64,000 bases of DNA, from positions 686,628 to 750,627 of the forward strand of contig NZ_MYFN02000001.1 in NCBI RefSeq assembly GCF_004514425.2, in the 5' to 3' direction. Below, one piece after another: positions 1 to 10,176 of this stretch; position 1 is the first letter of the stretch, and each line of letters starts with the position of its first letter. The notes under the pieces are model-generated. The model was not told the origin of the DNA and made no database searches. It saw nothing but the letters and a program-made list of their open reading frames with translations. The DNA is from Shinella sumterensis (lineage in GTDB: Bacteria > Pseudomonadota > Alphaproteobacteria > Rhizobiales > Rhizobiaceae). A program made the translations under genes and the position numbers.

Positions 1-2
1 AG

Positions 3-1748
<1,746 letters not shown>

Positions 1749-1769
1749 TCGAACGATCGTCGCATCGAA

Positions 1770-1799
1770 AACGCCGCGGACAACCTCCGCGGCGTTTTT
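1770..1799 (+). terminator. Rho-independent terminator of katG
   Basis: An 11-bp perfect stem (AACGCCGCGGA / TCCGCGGCGTT) with a CAACC loop runs into TTTTT, 22 bases after the katG stop. Confidence 0.9.
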
Positions 1800-1860
1800 G
1801 TTTGGAAGGCGAACGGGCCGATGCGGGCCATGTCCGGCGCGGGCAGCGCTCTCCATCCCG

Positions 1861-1883
1861 CTTGATAGGCGTTGCCTATCAAG
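1861..1883. promoter_or_regulatory. OxyR/LysR-type dyad upstream of the molybdopterin oxidoreductase
   Basis: A perfect 10-bp inverted repeat (CTTGATAGGC, GTT spacer, GCCTATCAAG) ends 52 bp before the next start codon. Its core reads ATAG-N7-CTAT, the half-site pattern known for OxyR and other LysR regulators. No T-tract follows, so an operator is likelier than a terminator. The regulator's identity is inferred. Confidence 0.55.
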
Positions 1884-1935
1884 CCATACGAACCGTCCCC
1901 TTGATCATTCCTGACGGATCGCAAATATCGCGGCC

Positions 1936-4227
1936 ATGGACACACCCTTTATCGGTAAGAAATCCTCCGCGGCTGGTGGCTGGGGAGCGCTGAAGAGCTG
2001 CGGCAAACGTCTTCTGGAGAGCGGCATGCCGATCTCCGGGGCACGCACCCTGCTGAAGGCCAACCAGCCCGACGGCTTCGATTGCCCGGGCTGCGCCTGG
2101 GGCGATCCCGCCCATGGCTCCTCGTTCGAGTTCTGCGAGAATGGCGTGAAGGCCGTCGCGTGGGAATCGACCGAAAAGCGGGCGACGCCGGCCTTTTTCG
2201 CCGCCAGCACCGTTTCCGAACTGCGCAAGCTCAGCGATTACGAGCTGGAGCGAAACGGGCGGCTGACGCATCCGATGCGCTATGATGCGGCAAGCGACAA
2301 ATATCTGCCGGTGGCCTGGGACGAGGCCTTTGCGGAGATCGGCGGCATTCTCAAGGGGCTCGATAGCCCGGATCGCGCCGAATTCTACACATCCGGCCGC
2401 GCCAGCAACGAGGCGGCCTATCTCTATCAGCTTTTCGTGCGCATCTACGGGACCAACAATTTCCCCGACTGCTCGAACATGTGCCACGAGGCGAGCGGCG
2501 TCGGCCTGAAGCAGGCGATCGGCGTCGGCAAGGGCACGGTCCTGCTGGAGGATTTCGAAGCGGCGGATGCGATTTTCGTGATCGGCCAGAACCCCGGCAC
2601 CAACCATCCCCGCATGCTGGGCGACCTGCGCCGTGCGGCCATGCGCGGCGCGCGCATCGTCGTCTTCAATCCGATCCGCGAACGCGGGCTTGAGCGCTTC
2701 TCCGACCCGCAGGACAAGATCGAGATGCTGCGCGGCGGGGCGACGGACATCGCCAGCCACTATTTCCAGCCGCAGCTTGGCGGCGACATGGCCGCCGTGC
2801 GCGGCATGGCAAAGGTCGTGCTGGCGGCCGAAGATGCGGCGGTTGCCGCCGGTCTTCCTTCCGTTCTCGACCACGCTTTCCTTGCCGAGCACTGCGCCGA
2901 TTTTGCCGCCTACCGCGCGGCGGTCGATGCGACGGGCTGGGACGCGATCGAGGATCAATCGGGCCTCACGCGTGCCGAGATCGAACGGGCAGCCGAGGTC
3001 TATATGAAGGCCGACCGGGTGATCTGCACCTGGGCGATGGGTGTCACGCAACATATCCATTCCGTTGCGACGATCCGCGAGATTGCCAACTTCATGTTCC
3101 TGCGCGGCAATATCGGCCGGCCCGGGGCCGGCCTCTGCCCGGTGCGCGGCCATTCCAACGTTCAGGGCGACCGCACCGTCGGCATCAACGAGAAGCCGCC
3201 GAAGGCTTTTCTCGATGCGCTGGAGACACATTTCGGTTTCACGGTACCGCGCAAGGACGGGCACAATGTGCTGTCCGCCATCGGCGCCATGCTGGACGGG
3301 TCGGCGCAGGTCTTTATCGGCCTTGGCGGCAATTTCGCGCGCGCGACACCCGACAGCGCCCTCGTCGAGAAAGCTCTGAGTGGCCTCAAGCTCACGGTCA
3401 ACATCGCCACCAAGCCCAATCACTCGCACCTGATGCCGGGCGAAGTGTCCTATATCCTGCCCTGCCTGGGCCGCACGGAAATGGACCTCAACTCAGCCGG
3501 CCAATCGCAGCTGATCAGCGTCGAGGACTCCATGAGCATGGTGCACGGCTCGGCGGGCATCAATCGCCCGGCCTCGCCGCATCTGCTGTCCGAAGTCGCG
3601 ATCATTGCCGGCATCGCGGCGGCGACCGTCGGCGACGGCGTCGTCGACTGGCGGGCGCTCGCCGACGACTACGACCGGATCCGCGACCATATCGAGGCAA
3701 CCATTCCGGGGTTCGAAGACTACAACAAGCGTCTGCGCAAGCCGCGCGGCTTTCACCTGCGCAACACGGCGGCCCACCGCGAGTGGAGCACGCCGGCCGG
3801 CAAGGCGACCTTCTTCACCGGCCCGCTGCCCTCGGAGACGGTGCACCAGCGCGCCAAGCGCGGCGGCGGACGCTATGCGCTGCAGACCTTCCGGTCGCAC
3901 GACCAGTACAACACCACGGTCTATGGCCTCGACGATCGCTATCGCGGCGTCTATGGCGAACGCCAGGTGATCTTCATCCATCCGGAAGACCTGAAGGCCA
4001 TTGGGGCCGAAGCCGGCGAACGTGTGGACGTCGTCGGTGATCATGACGATGGCGTCGAGCGTATCGCCGCCGATTTCCGCTTCGTGCCCTACGATATCCC
4101 GCGCGGCAGCATTGCCGGGTATTATCCGGAACTGAACGTGCTCGTGCCGCTCGCCAGCGCCGGCGAGGAGAGCGACACGCCGACCTCCAAGTCGATCATG
4201 GTGACGTTCCGCAAGCGGGCGGCGTGA
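1936..4227 (+). CDS. FdhF/YdeP-family molybdopterin oxidoreductase
   Basis: A 763-residue member of the formate-dehydrogenase-like YdeP group, which carries a bis-MGD molybdenum cofactor. The N-terminus has the family's FDCPGCAW motif (Cys50, Cys53, probable Fe-S ligands). The NMCHEASG segment near residue 180 is at the place of the metal-binding residue of formate dehydrogenases, here without an obvious Cys or selenocysteine. The C-terminal molybdopterin-dinucleotide domain (about 640-760) contains RSHDQYNTTVYG. The substrate of this family is not established; E. coli YdeP is tied to acid resistance. fdhD, often nearby, is not in the window. The SD upstream of ATG 1936 is weak. The OxyR-like dyad upstream suggests redox control. 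Confidence 0.88.
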   Translation: MDTPFIGKKSSAAGGWGALKSCGKRLLESGMPISGARTLLKANQPDGFDCPGCAWGDPAHGSSFEFCENGVKAVAWESTEKRATPAFFAASTVSELRKLSDYELERNGRLTHPMRYDAASDKYLPVAWDEAFAEIGGILKGLDSPDRAEFYTSGRASNEAAYLYQLFVRIYGTNNFPDCSNMCHEASGVGLKQAIGVGKGTVLLEDFEAADAIFVIGQNPGTNHPRMLGDLRRAAMRGARIVVFNPIRERGLERFSDPQDKIEMLRGGATDIASHYFQPQLGGDMAAVRGMAKVVLAAEDAAVAAGLPSVLDHAFLAEHCADFAAYRAAVDATGWDAIEDQSGLTRAEIERAAEVYMKADRVICTWAMGVTQHIHSVATIREIANFMFLRGNIGRPGAGLCPVRGHSNVQGDRTVGINEKPPKAFLDALETHFGFTVPRKDGHNVLSAIGAMLDGSAQVFIGLGGNFARATPDSALVEKALSGLKLTVNIATKPNHSHLMPGEVSYILPCLGRTEMDLNSAGQSQLISVEDSMSMVHGSAGINRPASPHLLSEVAIIAGIAAATVGDGVVDWRALADDYDRIRDHIEATIPGFEDYNKRLRKPRGFHLRNTAAHREWSTPAGKATFFTGPLPSETVHQRAKRGGGRYALQTFRSHDQYNTTVYGLDDRYRGVYGERQVIFIHPEDLKAIGAEAGERVDVVGDHDDGVERIAADFRFVPYDIPRGSIAGYYPELNVLVPLASAGEESDTPTSKSIMVTFRKRAA

Positions 4228-4529
4228 GCGCCGCGGCACCCGATGCGGACGACTTCCTTGCGGCAGTCGGGCAGTTGCAGCAAAGAGATCCTGGCCTGAC
4301 CGCGCTCGAGGCCGGACTTCTTGTCGCCGCCCACGCCGATATTGCCCGCGACAGCCGCACCTTTTCGCGGCTGCTCGACATCGAGCATGCGCTGGTGCTG
4401 CGCGCGGTCAACGGCCTCGCACAACGCGAAGGATTGCTGCATATCGAAAAGCGGGATGGCCGCACAATGCGCACGCATTTCACACTCGGTGAGGCGGCGG
4501 CGCATCTTTTCGCGGAGGATATGCGGTGA
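4224..4529 (+). CDS. Small winged-helix-like protein coupled to the molybdopterin oxidoreductase
   Basis: A 101-residue protein starting at GTG within a GTGA overlap with the stop of the preceding gene, so the two are probably translationally coupled. Residues 40-95 read like a MarR-type recognition helix and wing (LDIEHALVLRAVNGLAQREGL, then basic residues and a LTEAG-like tail), but there are no extra dimerisation helices. It could be a DNA-binding accessory or a maturation partner of the oxidoreductase; the fold assignment is inferred from pattern only. I know no named family for it. Confidence 0.7.
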   Translation: MSAAAPDADDFLAAVGQLQQRDPGLTALEAGLLVAAHADIARDSRTFSRLLDIEHALVLRAVNGLAQREGLLHIEKRDGRTMRTHFTLGEAAAHLFAEDMR

Positions 4530-4620
4530 AAAAAAGCCCCGCACGAAGCGGGGCAGCAAGCGCCACGGTTTGGCTCCCGGTGACGCGGGGAAGCTCGCGA
4601 GAACGCGAGTAACCCCAACT
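4529..4620 (-). ncRNA. Candidate trans-acting small RNA with three hairpins
   Basis: Read on the minus strand, three consecutive hairpins end in a canonical terminator. Hairpin 1 (4587-4616) pairs GGGG/CCCC outside and CTCGCG/CGCGAG inside with a TTCT loop. Hairpin 2 (4560-4586) pairs GCGTCAC with GTGGCGC around a purine-rich loop. Hairpin 3 (4536-4554) pairs GCCCCGC with GCGGGGC and is followed by T7. No minus-strand gene upstream needs this terminator. The 5' end is not defined and no clear promoter was found, so the extent is a minimum. It resembles rhizobial sRNAs in architecture, but I cannot assign it to a named family. Confidence 0.5.
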
Positions 4621-4867
4621 ACGGTTTTGACCATCGGCAAGGAAGGTCTGATATGGCGAATCGGGTACGGTTGATTAAATAAACCTGCGTGAGAAATTAT
4701 CTTGCGGGCTTCAAGGCGGGAACGCATTTGCGTAGGACGGTTCGCTCGCCGGATCGTGTGTTTACAGGTGCGGGCGCGCCGCTTAGCCGCCAGCACCTCG
4801 ATCATCACCCCATCACCAAAACCTATGACGTGATCTTATTGTTTCATGAGGTTCCGGTCGCTTCACG
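4621..4867. other. Non-coding stretch between the sRNA candidate and the Amadori cluster
   Basis: No convincing coding region. The part next to 4620 would hold the promoter of the minus-strand RNA. A CTTGAA hexamer on the minus strand (4715-4710) is the only -35-like element, and it has no good -10 at the right distance. Nothing else recognised. Confidence 0.4.
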
Positions 4868-4912
4868 CTTGACACAGAAAGCCGTGCGCTGACAGATTTC
4901 GTTGTCAGACAT
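4868..4912 (+). promoter_or_regulatory. Promoter region and GntR-type operator of the Amadori cluster
   Basis: A rhizobial -35 hexamer CTTGAC (4868-4873) precedes the palindrome TGTC-A-GACA (4903-4911). The same core (TTGTC-A-GACAA) lies in front of the GntR gene at 10193-10203, so this is the likely operator of that regulator. The -10 is not clear. Confidence 0.5.
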
Positions 4913-4959
4913 CTTACATAATAATGGGGATCAAGGCTGACCTACCGAAGGAGGACCAT

Positions 4960-5787
4960 ATGAAAACGCTCTTCATGCGATTTGCCGCCGGCGCCGCGTT
5001 CCTGGCGGCTGCGGTATCGGCACAGGCCGGAGAAACGCTCGACCGCGTCATGGAAAAGAAGGCGATGGTTGTCGCCACGAACAGCGGCTGGCCACCCCAG
5101 AGTTACCTCGACGACAACAACGAGATGGTCGGCTTCGACATCGACGTGTCGCGCGAGATCGCCAAGCGCCTCGGCGTCGAGGTGAGCTTCGATACGCCGG
5201 ACTGGCAGACATTGACGGGGGGCCGCTGGCAGGGTCGGTACGACCTCGGCGTCGGCTCGGTCACGCCCACCAAGGCACGCGCGCAGGTCATCGACTTCGT
5301 CGGGATCTATTATTACAGCCCCTATGTCTATGTCGTGCACAAGGACAGCGAGGCCAAGTCCGTCAACGACCTGAACGGTAAGGTCATCGGTGTCGAGACC
5401 GCGACGACGTCCGAAGACTTCATCAACCGCCGCCTCGAGATCGATGCGCCCGGCCTTCCGCCTGTGGAGTACAAGCTGGAAACGGGCGAGATCCGCACCT
5501 TCGCGGATTCCATGCTGCCCTTCGACGATCTGCGCCTTGGCGCGGGCGTTCGCCTCGACGCCGTCATCGCGCCGGAACAGACGGCGATGAACGCCATCAA
5601 GAACGGTTATCCGGTCAAGATCCTCGAAGGGGAATATGCCTTCCGTGAGCCGCTGGTCGTCATCGCGGAGAAGGTCGACCCGGAATGGACCGCGAAGGTC
5701 GGCGGGATCATCGAGGAAATGAAGAAGGACGGGACGCTGGGCCAGCTGACCACCAAGTGGTACGGCAAGGATTACAGCGCCGACTGA
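4960..5787 (+). CDS. Amino-acid-type (family 3) ABC transporter substrate-binding protein
   Basis: Periplasmic binding protein of 275 residues. It has a signal peptide of about 23 residues ending SAQA and an SBP_bac_3 fold typical of polar amino-acid or opine-like ligands (GFDIDVSREIAKRLG near residue 55, YYYSPYVYVV near 115). ATG 4960 is chosen over an in-frame upstream ATG because AAGGAGG lies 6 bases before it and the signal peptide starts there. It is followed by an FAD oxidoreductase and one permease. Given the FrlB/FrlD-like enzymes nearby, the ligand may be a fructosyl-amino acid; this is inference. Confidence 0.88.
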   Translation: MKTLFMRFAAGAAFLAAAVSAQAGETLDRVMEKKAMVVATNSGWPPQSYLDDNNEMVGFDIDVSREIAKRLGVEVSFDTPDWQTLTGGRWQGRYDLGVGSVTPTKARAQVIDFVGIYYYSPYVYVVHKDSEAKSVNDLNGKVIGVETATTSEDFINRRLEIDAPGLPPVEYKLETGEIRTFADSMLPFDDLRLGAGVRLDAVIAPEQTAMNAIKNGYPVKILEGEYAFREPLVVIAEKVDPEWTAKVGGIIEEMKKDGTLGQLTTKWYGKDYSAD

Positions 5788-5846
5788 GGCAAGGCCGGCG
5801 CGGGCGGTCTTCGTCCGCGCCATTCATTTCCAGGGGGAGCATGCCG

Positions 5847-7127
5847 ATGGCCTATCCGGACACCTATTACAAGAGAACCATGGCGGACGGCGCGACGCGC
5901 CCGGCCCTTTCGGGCACGGTCGAATGCGACGCGGTCATCATCGGTGGGGGCCTGGCCGGTCTGTCGACCGCCCTGCAACTCGCACGGGCCGGCAAGCGCG
6001 TCGCGGTGCTGGAGGCCGAAAGCGTCGGCTTCGGCGCGTCGGGACGCAACGGCGGCTTTGTCAGCGCCGGCTATGCGACTGATGGCGACGATATCGCCCG
6101 GATCGCGGGCAAGGAAACGGCACGCAAGCTCCACATGCTTTCCATCGAGGGTGTGGATTTCGTTCGCGACAATATCAGGGCGCTCGGCATCGACGATGCC
6201 AAACCTGTGCCCGGCCTCATGAGCGTGCTGCGCTACGACGATGCTGCAAGTCTCAAGGCCTATGCCGATCAGACCCGACACGACTACGGCTATGAACTCG
6301 AATATATGGACCGCGACGCCGTTCGGTCAGTCCTGAAGTCGGAGCGCTATTTTCAGGCGCTGCGCAATCCGAACGCCTTTCACATCCATCCCCTGAACTA
6401 CCTGCGCGGGATCGCACGCGAGATCGAGCGTCTCGGCGGGTTGATCTTCGAACAATCTCCCGCAACGGCGACGGCGCTTTCCGGACCCGAAAAGCGGGTG
6501 AAAACCGCAGGCGGCGAGGTGCGGGCGCGGGACGTCGTGTTTACGACGGGCGGCTATACGGGCGGCCTCAACGGCAGGCTGAAGCGCTCCTTCCTGCCGA
6601 TCGCGACGTATGTCATGGTCAGCGAAGAGGCGCCGGAGCTGATCGCGTCGGCCATCGCCACGCGCGACGCCATCGGCGACAACCGCAGGGCAGGGGATTA
6701 TTACCGCGTCATCGACGATGGCCGCCGGCTTCTCTGGGGTGGACGCATCACCACGCATGCCGCCTCGACGGCCGGTCTCGTCAAGGAGCTGCGTGCGGAG
6801 ATGGTCGGCACCTATCCGCAGCTCGCCGGCCTTAAAACGGAACTCGCCTGGTCGGGCCTCATGTCCTATGCCCGCCACCTGATGCCCCAGATCGGCCGCA
6901 TGAGCCCGGGTGTCTGGTATTGCACCGCATTCGGCGGGCACGGGCTGAACACCACGGCGATCGGCGGCAAGGTGATTGCCGAAGGCATTCTCGGCGCCAG
7001 CGATCGCTACCGGCTCTACGAGCCTTTCGGCCTCGTATGGGCCGGCGGCCTTGCGGGGCTTGCGGTGGCGCAACTCACTTACTGGAAGCTTCAGGCACAG
7101 GACTGGTGGCGCGAGCGCGCAGCCTGA
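5847..7127 (+). CDS. FAD-dependent amine oxidoreductase, DAO/PuuB-like
   Basis: A 426-residue flavoprotein of the D-amino-acid-oxidase/glycine-oxidase superfamily, closest in feel to gamma-glutamylputrescine oxidase (PuuB) and fructosyl-amino-acid oxidases. The dinucleotide-binding motif VIIGGGLAGLSTALQLA starts near residue 32, and the GASGRNGGF motif follows. The C-terminal FGGHGLNTTAIGGK motif binds FAD. ATG 5847 sits 8-9 bases after AGGGGGA; an alternative ATG at 5841 is too close to it. It lies between a binding protein and a permease gene, so it probably oxidises the imported compound at a C-N bond. Amadoriases belong to this superfamily, but the substrate cannot be told from sequence. 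Confidence 0.85.
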   Translation: MAYPDTYYKRTMADGATRPALSGTVECDAVIIGGGLAGLSTALQLARAGKRVAVLEAESVGFGASGRNGGFVSAGYATDGDDIARIAGKETARKLHMLSIEGVDFVRDNIRALGIDDAKPVPGLMSVLRYDDAASLKAYADQTRHDYGYELEYMDRDAVRSVLKSERYFQALRNPNAFHIHPLNYLRGIAREIERLGGLIFEQSPATATALSGPEKRVKTAGGEVRARDVVFTTGGYTGGLNGRLKRSFLPIATYVMVSEEAPELIASAIATRDAIGDNRRAGDYYRVIDDGRRLLWGGRITTHAASTAGLVKELRAEMVGTYPQLAGLKTELAWSGLMSYARHLMPQIGRMSPGVWYCTAFGGHGLNTTAIGGKVIAEGILGASDRYRLYEPFGLVWAGGLAGLAVAQLTYWKLQAQDWWRERAA

Positions 7128-7153
7128 ACGTCTGACACGGGAAAGGACGAAAC

Positions 7154-8125
7154 ATGATCGGTCGGCTGATACTCTCCTATCCCGAAACCGCGCGCAGGGT
7201 CGGGAGCCTGCTGATCCTCGCCTTCGTGGTAGTGGCCCTCTATGCCCTTGGGGTGAGCCCGGCGTGGATGGGCCATCTGCTGCCGTCGTCGGCGGAGTGG
7301 GTCAAAGCCAATCCGGGTATCGGCCGGCTCGTCTCGGCACTGCTGATCGCGCTGATACTCGCCGCGAACTGGAAGGCGTTGCGCCAGCTTTCACGGCGCC
7401 AGCAGATCGTGGCCGTCTGGCTCGAGCTCTTCGCGTTGCTGATGCTGTTCTTCTATTCCTTCGATCTGTCCTTTGCCTTCATCGCCAAGAAGATCGGCTT
7501 CCTCATTTCGCAGGGCGTCGTCACCACGCTCTATATCTCGGCCATTTCGATCGTCATCGCGACGATCATCGCGCTCGCCGGCGCGATTGCCAAGCTGTCA
7601 AGCAATGGCGTGATCTACGGGCTTGCGACATTCTACACCTCGCTTTTCCGCGGTCTGCCCCTGCTCATGCAGATCTACATCATCTATCTCGGCCTGCCGC
7701 AGGTCGGTTATGTGATCGGCGCCGTGCCGGCGGGCATTCTTGCGCTCTCGCTCTGCTACGGCGCCTACATGACGGAAATCTTTCGCGCCGGCATCCAGAG
7801 CATCAATCGCGGCCAGACGGAGGGTGCGACGGCGCTCGGTCTGAGCCCCGCCCAGACCATGATGCTGGTCATCCTGCCGCAGGCGATGCGTGTCATCATC
7901 CCGCCCACCGGCAACCAGTTCATCGCCATGCTGAAGGATTCCTCGCTCGTCTCGGTCGTCGGTGTCTGGGAGATCATGTATCTCGCCCGCACGCAGGGCC
8001 AGACCGAGTTCCGCCATATCGAGATGCTGATCACCGCGTCGATGATCTACTGGATCCTGTCCATCGGCCTGGAATTCGCCCAATCCCGCATTGAAGAGCG
8101 CTTCGGCCGCTTTAACGCTCGTTAA
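7154..8125 (+). CDS. Amino-acid-type ABC transporter permease
   Basis: A 323-residue inner-membrane permease of the HisM/GlnP class. The ATPase-docking EAA loop is seen as EGATALGLSPAQTMMLVILP near residue 225. The core domain is preceded by about 100 extra residues with two or three more hydrophobic segments, longer than the usual 220-240 residue members. It starts 26 bases after the FAD oxidoreductase with SD AAAGGA. Only one permease gene is present, and no amino-acid-type ATPase gene is in the cluster, so the ATPase must come from elsewhere. The gene ends 12 bases from the convergent kinase gene. Confidence 0.9.
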   Translation: MIGRLILSYPETARRVGSLLILAFVVVALYALGVSPAWMGHLLPSSAEWVKANPGIGRLVSALLIALILAANWKALRQLSRRQQIVAVWLELFALLMLFFYSFDLSFAFIAKKIGFLISQGVVTTLYISAISIVIATIIALAGAIAKLSSNGVIYGLATFYTSLFRGLPLLMQIYIIYLGLPQVGYVIGAVPAGILALSLCYGAYMTEIFRAGIQSINRGQTEGATALGLSPAQTMMLVILPQAMRVIIPPTGNQFIAMLKDSSLVSVVGVWEIMYLARTQGQTEFRHIEMLITASMIYWILSIGLEFAQSRIEERFGRFNAR

Positions 8126-8137
8126 AGGGGACTGGCG

Positions 8138-8950
8138 TCAGAACGGCTGCGGTTCCTGCAGGAAGCCGCCAATATGGGTGCAGGTCAGTGCCGCATGGTC
8201 ACGCCCGGCTATGAGGCAATCCAAAAGCGGCCGTTTGGCGATACGGGCGGCCAGGAAGCCCGCGATGAAGCTGTCGCCTGCACCTGTTGTATCCACGACC
8301 GGTACGGTCAAGCTGCCGATCTCGACGCGTTCATGCCCGTCGCCGGCAATCGAGCCGTCGCTGCCACGGGTGACCACGGCAAGGGGTGCACCGTCGTCAA
8401 GCAGCTTACGCAGCATAGTCTCTGCCTTGCCATGGTCGTCGCCCGCTGAGGCAAAGACGACGGAAAGGCCCGCGATGCCCAGATCGGCCGGATTCGCATT
8501 GACGGAAATATCCTGTGAGATGCTGACGCCCGCCGCTGCAAGGGTTCGCCGCAGGGCGCCGCCATCGTCCAGCCAGCCGATATGGACATGGTCCATGGTC
8601 TTGAGAACCGCGGTTTCCGTATCGTCGGGCCTGTAGCCGGCACAGGCGCCGAAATCCTCGTGGACGAAGATGCGCTCACCCGAGGGCGTGATCTCGATAT
8701 CGGTATAGGCCGTTATGCCGGGGCGTTTGCGCAGATATGTGACGTCCACCCCGTTTGCGGCCAGCGCCGCGCTCGTCCGCCGGCCGTCTGTGTCATCGCC
8801 GACCGCGCCGAAGTAGAGCGCCGTATGTCCAAGCCGCGCAAGCTGCACGGCGACATTCACCGCGTTCCCGCCCACGAGCGATTGCGAAAGCGGCGGGCCG
8901 AAGCGATCTATGCAGTTATCGCCGACGGCGGCGAACTTAAGGCGCGTCAT
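8138..8950 (-). CDS. PfkB-family sugar kinase, FrlD-like
   Basis: A 270-residue ribokinase-family kinase. The N-terminal GDNCID motif is typical of fructoselysine 6-kinase FrlD, NAVNVAVQLARLG is the substrate-binding lid region, and DTTGAGDSF near the C-terminus holds the catalytic Asp and anion hole. In the Frl pathway this enzyme phosphorylates the Amadori sugar at C6 before deglycation. It follows the deglycase-like gene on the same strand by about 80 bases. In-frame ATGs at 8956 and 8998 are alternatives with equally poor SDs; 8950 was chosen because homologues begin close to the GDN motif. The exact fructosyl-amine substrate is inferred. Confidence 0.82.
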   Translation of the reverse strand: MTRLKFAAVGDNCIDRFGPPLSQSLVGGNAVNVAVQLARLGHTALYFGAVGDDTDGRRTSAALAANGVDVTYLRKRPGITAYTDIEITPSGERIFVHEDFGACAGYRPDDTETAVLKTMDHVHIGWLDDGGALRRTLAAAGVSISQDISVNANPADLGIAGLSVVFASAGDDHGKAETMLRKLLDDGAPLAVVTRGSDGSIAGDGHERVEIGSLTVPVVDTTGAGDSFIAGFLAARIAKRPLLDCLIAGRDHAALTCTHIGGFLQEPQPF

Positions 8951-9031
8951 GAGCATATCAGGGCAAGGCTCTGAAATTATGGACGTCGGCTCCTGCATTG
9001 CCGGCTTTCAGGCTATCGTCAAGCCGCGGTT

Positions 9032-10045
9032 TCAATAGGCGACCCGCTTGTAGTAGCGCCGGGTCGTCAGCGGATGATTGCGCATGACCTCCAGATGGGC
9101 GCTGATACGTTCGAGAACGGTTGCCAGCACCACGGGTGAGGCAAGCGCCCGGACCTCTGCCGAAAGGCCGGGTAGCGCAAAGGCGGCGGTGTCGAGCACG
9201 GTCAGCCTGTCGGTATATTGCGGTACGAAGGATGCCACGCGCTCTGCCAGCGGCCGCAATTCGTCTTCGCCCTTGAAGAGGATGACGCTGACATCCTTTT
9301 CCACCAGTTCCAGCGTGCCGTGGAAGAAGTCGGAGGCGTGGACGGGGCGGGTGCGTATCCACTGCATCTCTTCCAGGATGCACATGCCGTAGTAGAACGC
9401 TTCGGGCCAGACGTTCCCCGCGCCGGTGATGATATGATAGTCCGATCCGGCCAGAACCTTCGCAAAGGCTTCCGCCTTTGGCTCGTAGGCGCGCTTCACC
9501 TCCAAGAGCAGTTCAGGCATGCGATCCAACCCGGCGACGATATCATCGTGGTTCGCGATCTCGCCGCGATGGTGCAGGATCGCCAGCGCTATGAAGAGGG
9601 ATTGCAGGTAGAAGGATTCCGACGAGGTATCGTCGGCCGCGGCGTTGACGAAGACATGATCGCCGCCTTGCCCGAGCGGCGTATCCGCATTGCCGACAAG
9701 GGTGAGCACGGTGGCGCCGATCAATTTCAGCTTCTCCAGCAGCGCCACGCTTTCCTTCGTCGTGCCGGAAAGCGACGGCATGACGACGATGGACCTGTTC
9801 GTCAGATGTGCGGAGCCGGTGATGACGAGTTCGGCCGGCATGTCGATGAAGGCGGGAAAGCGCGAGCGCCGTTGCAAAAGCTGGGCTGCCGGCTGCATCA
9901 GGATCGCCGCACCGCCCGTGCCCAGAAAGAAGATGTTTTCGGCGCCGGCGTCGAGGCAACCGGCGATAACGGTTTCCAGGCGCTGCCGCAATGCGACTGC
10001 GCCGGCCTGGATGCGGAGGAATCTCTGTTCGTCGAAGTTCAGCAT
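9032..10045 (-). CDS. SIS-domain fructosamine-6-phosphate deglycase, FrlB-like
   Basis: A 337-residue protein with two SIS (sugar isomerase) domains. The segment LEEMQWIRTRPVHASDFFHG carries Glu226 and His242, spaced 16 apart, like the catalytic pair known for FrlB/FraB deglycases. GTGGAA (about 43-47) and SLSGTTKES (about 91-99) are SIS phospho-sugar loops. These enzymes split 6-phosphofructosyl amino acids into glucose-6-phosphate plus the free amino acid. ATG 10045 is preferred over 10093 because AGGAAGAG lies just upstream and an operator-like palindrome overlaps the longer start region. It is divergent from the GntR gene and probably co-transcribed with the PfkB kinase. Confidence 0.85.
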   Translation of the reverse strand: MLNFDEQRFLRIQAGAVALRQRLETVIAGCLDAGAENIFFLGTGGAAILMQPAAQLLQRRSRFPAFIDMPAELVITGSAHLTNRSIVVMPSLSGTTKESVALLEKLKLIGATVLTLVGNADTPLGQGGDHVFVNAAADDTSSESFYLQSLFIALAILHHRGEIANHDDIVAGLDRMPELLLEVKRAYEPKAEAFAKVLAGSDYHIITGAGNVWPEAFYYGMCILEEMQWIRTRPVHASDFFHGTLELVEKDVSVILFKGEDELRPLAERVASFVPQYTDRLTVLDTAAFALPGLSAEVRALASPVVLATVLERISAHLEVMRNHPLTTRRYYKRVAY

Positions 10046-10071
10046 GACGGCTCTTCCTGAAGAATGCGAAA

Positions 10072-10113
10072 GTTGTAAGACAACTGACATCATGACTATC
10101 GTCTGTCAAGACG
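10072..10113 (-). promoter_or_regulatory. Two palindromic operator candidates before the deglycase gene
   Basis: GTTGTAAGACAAC (10072-10084) is a perfect 13-bp palindrome with a 3-base centre. CGTCTGTCAAGACG (10100-10113) has CGTCT/AGACG arms. Both are variants of the TTGTC-A-GACAA site found before the GntR gene, so they probably bind the same regulator and control the minus-strand deglycase-kinase unit. Confidence 0.5.
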
Positions 10114-10176
10114 GGCCCGACGGCCTGCTGCGCCGTTGTATGGAATCTCGCTTGTTGGCGCCCAGTCAACCTCGAC

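Noticed and set aside
1879-3429. Long minus-strand open frame opposite the molybdopterin oxidoreductase
   Set aside because: The plus-strand protein has clear family motifs throughout; the antisense frame has none and no SD.
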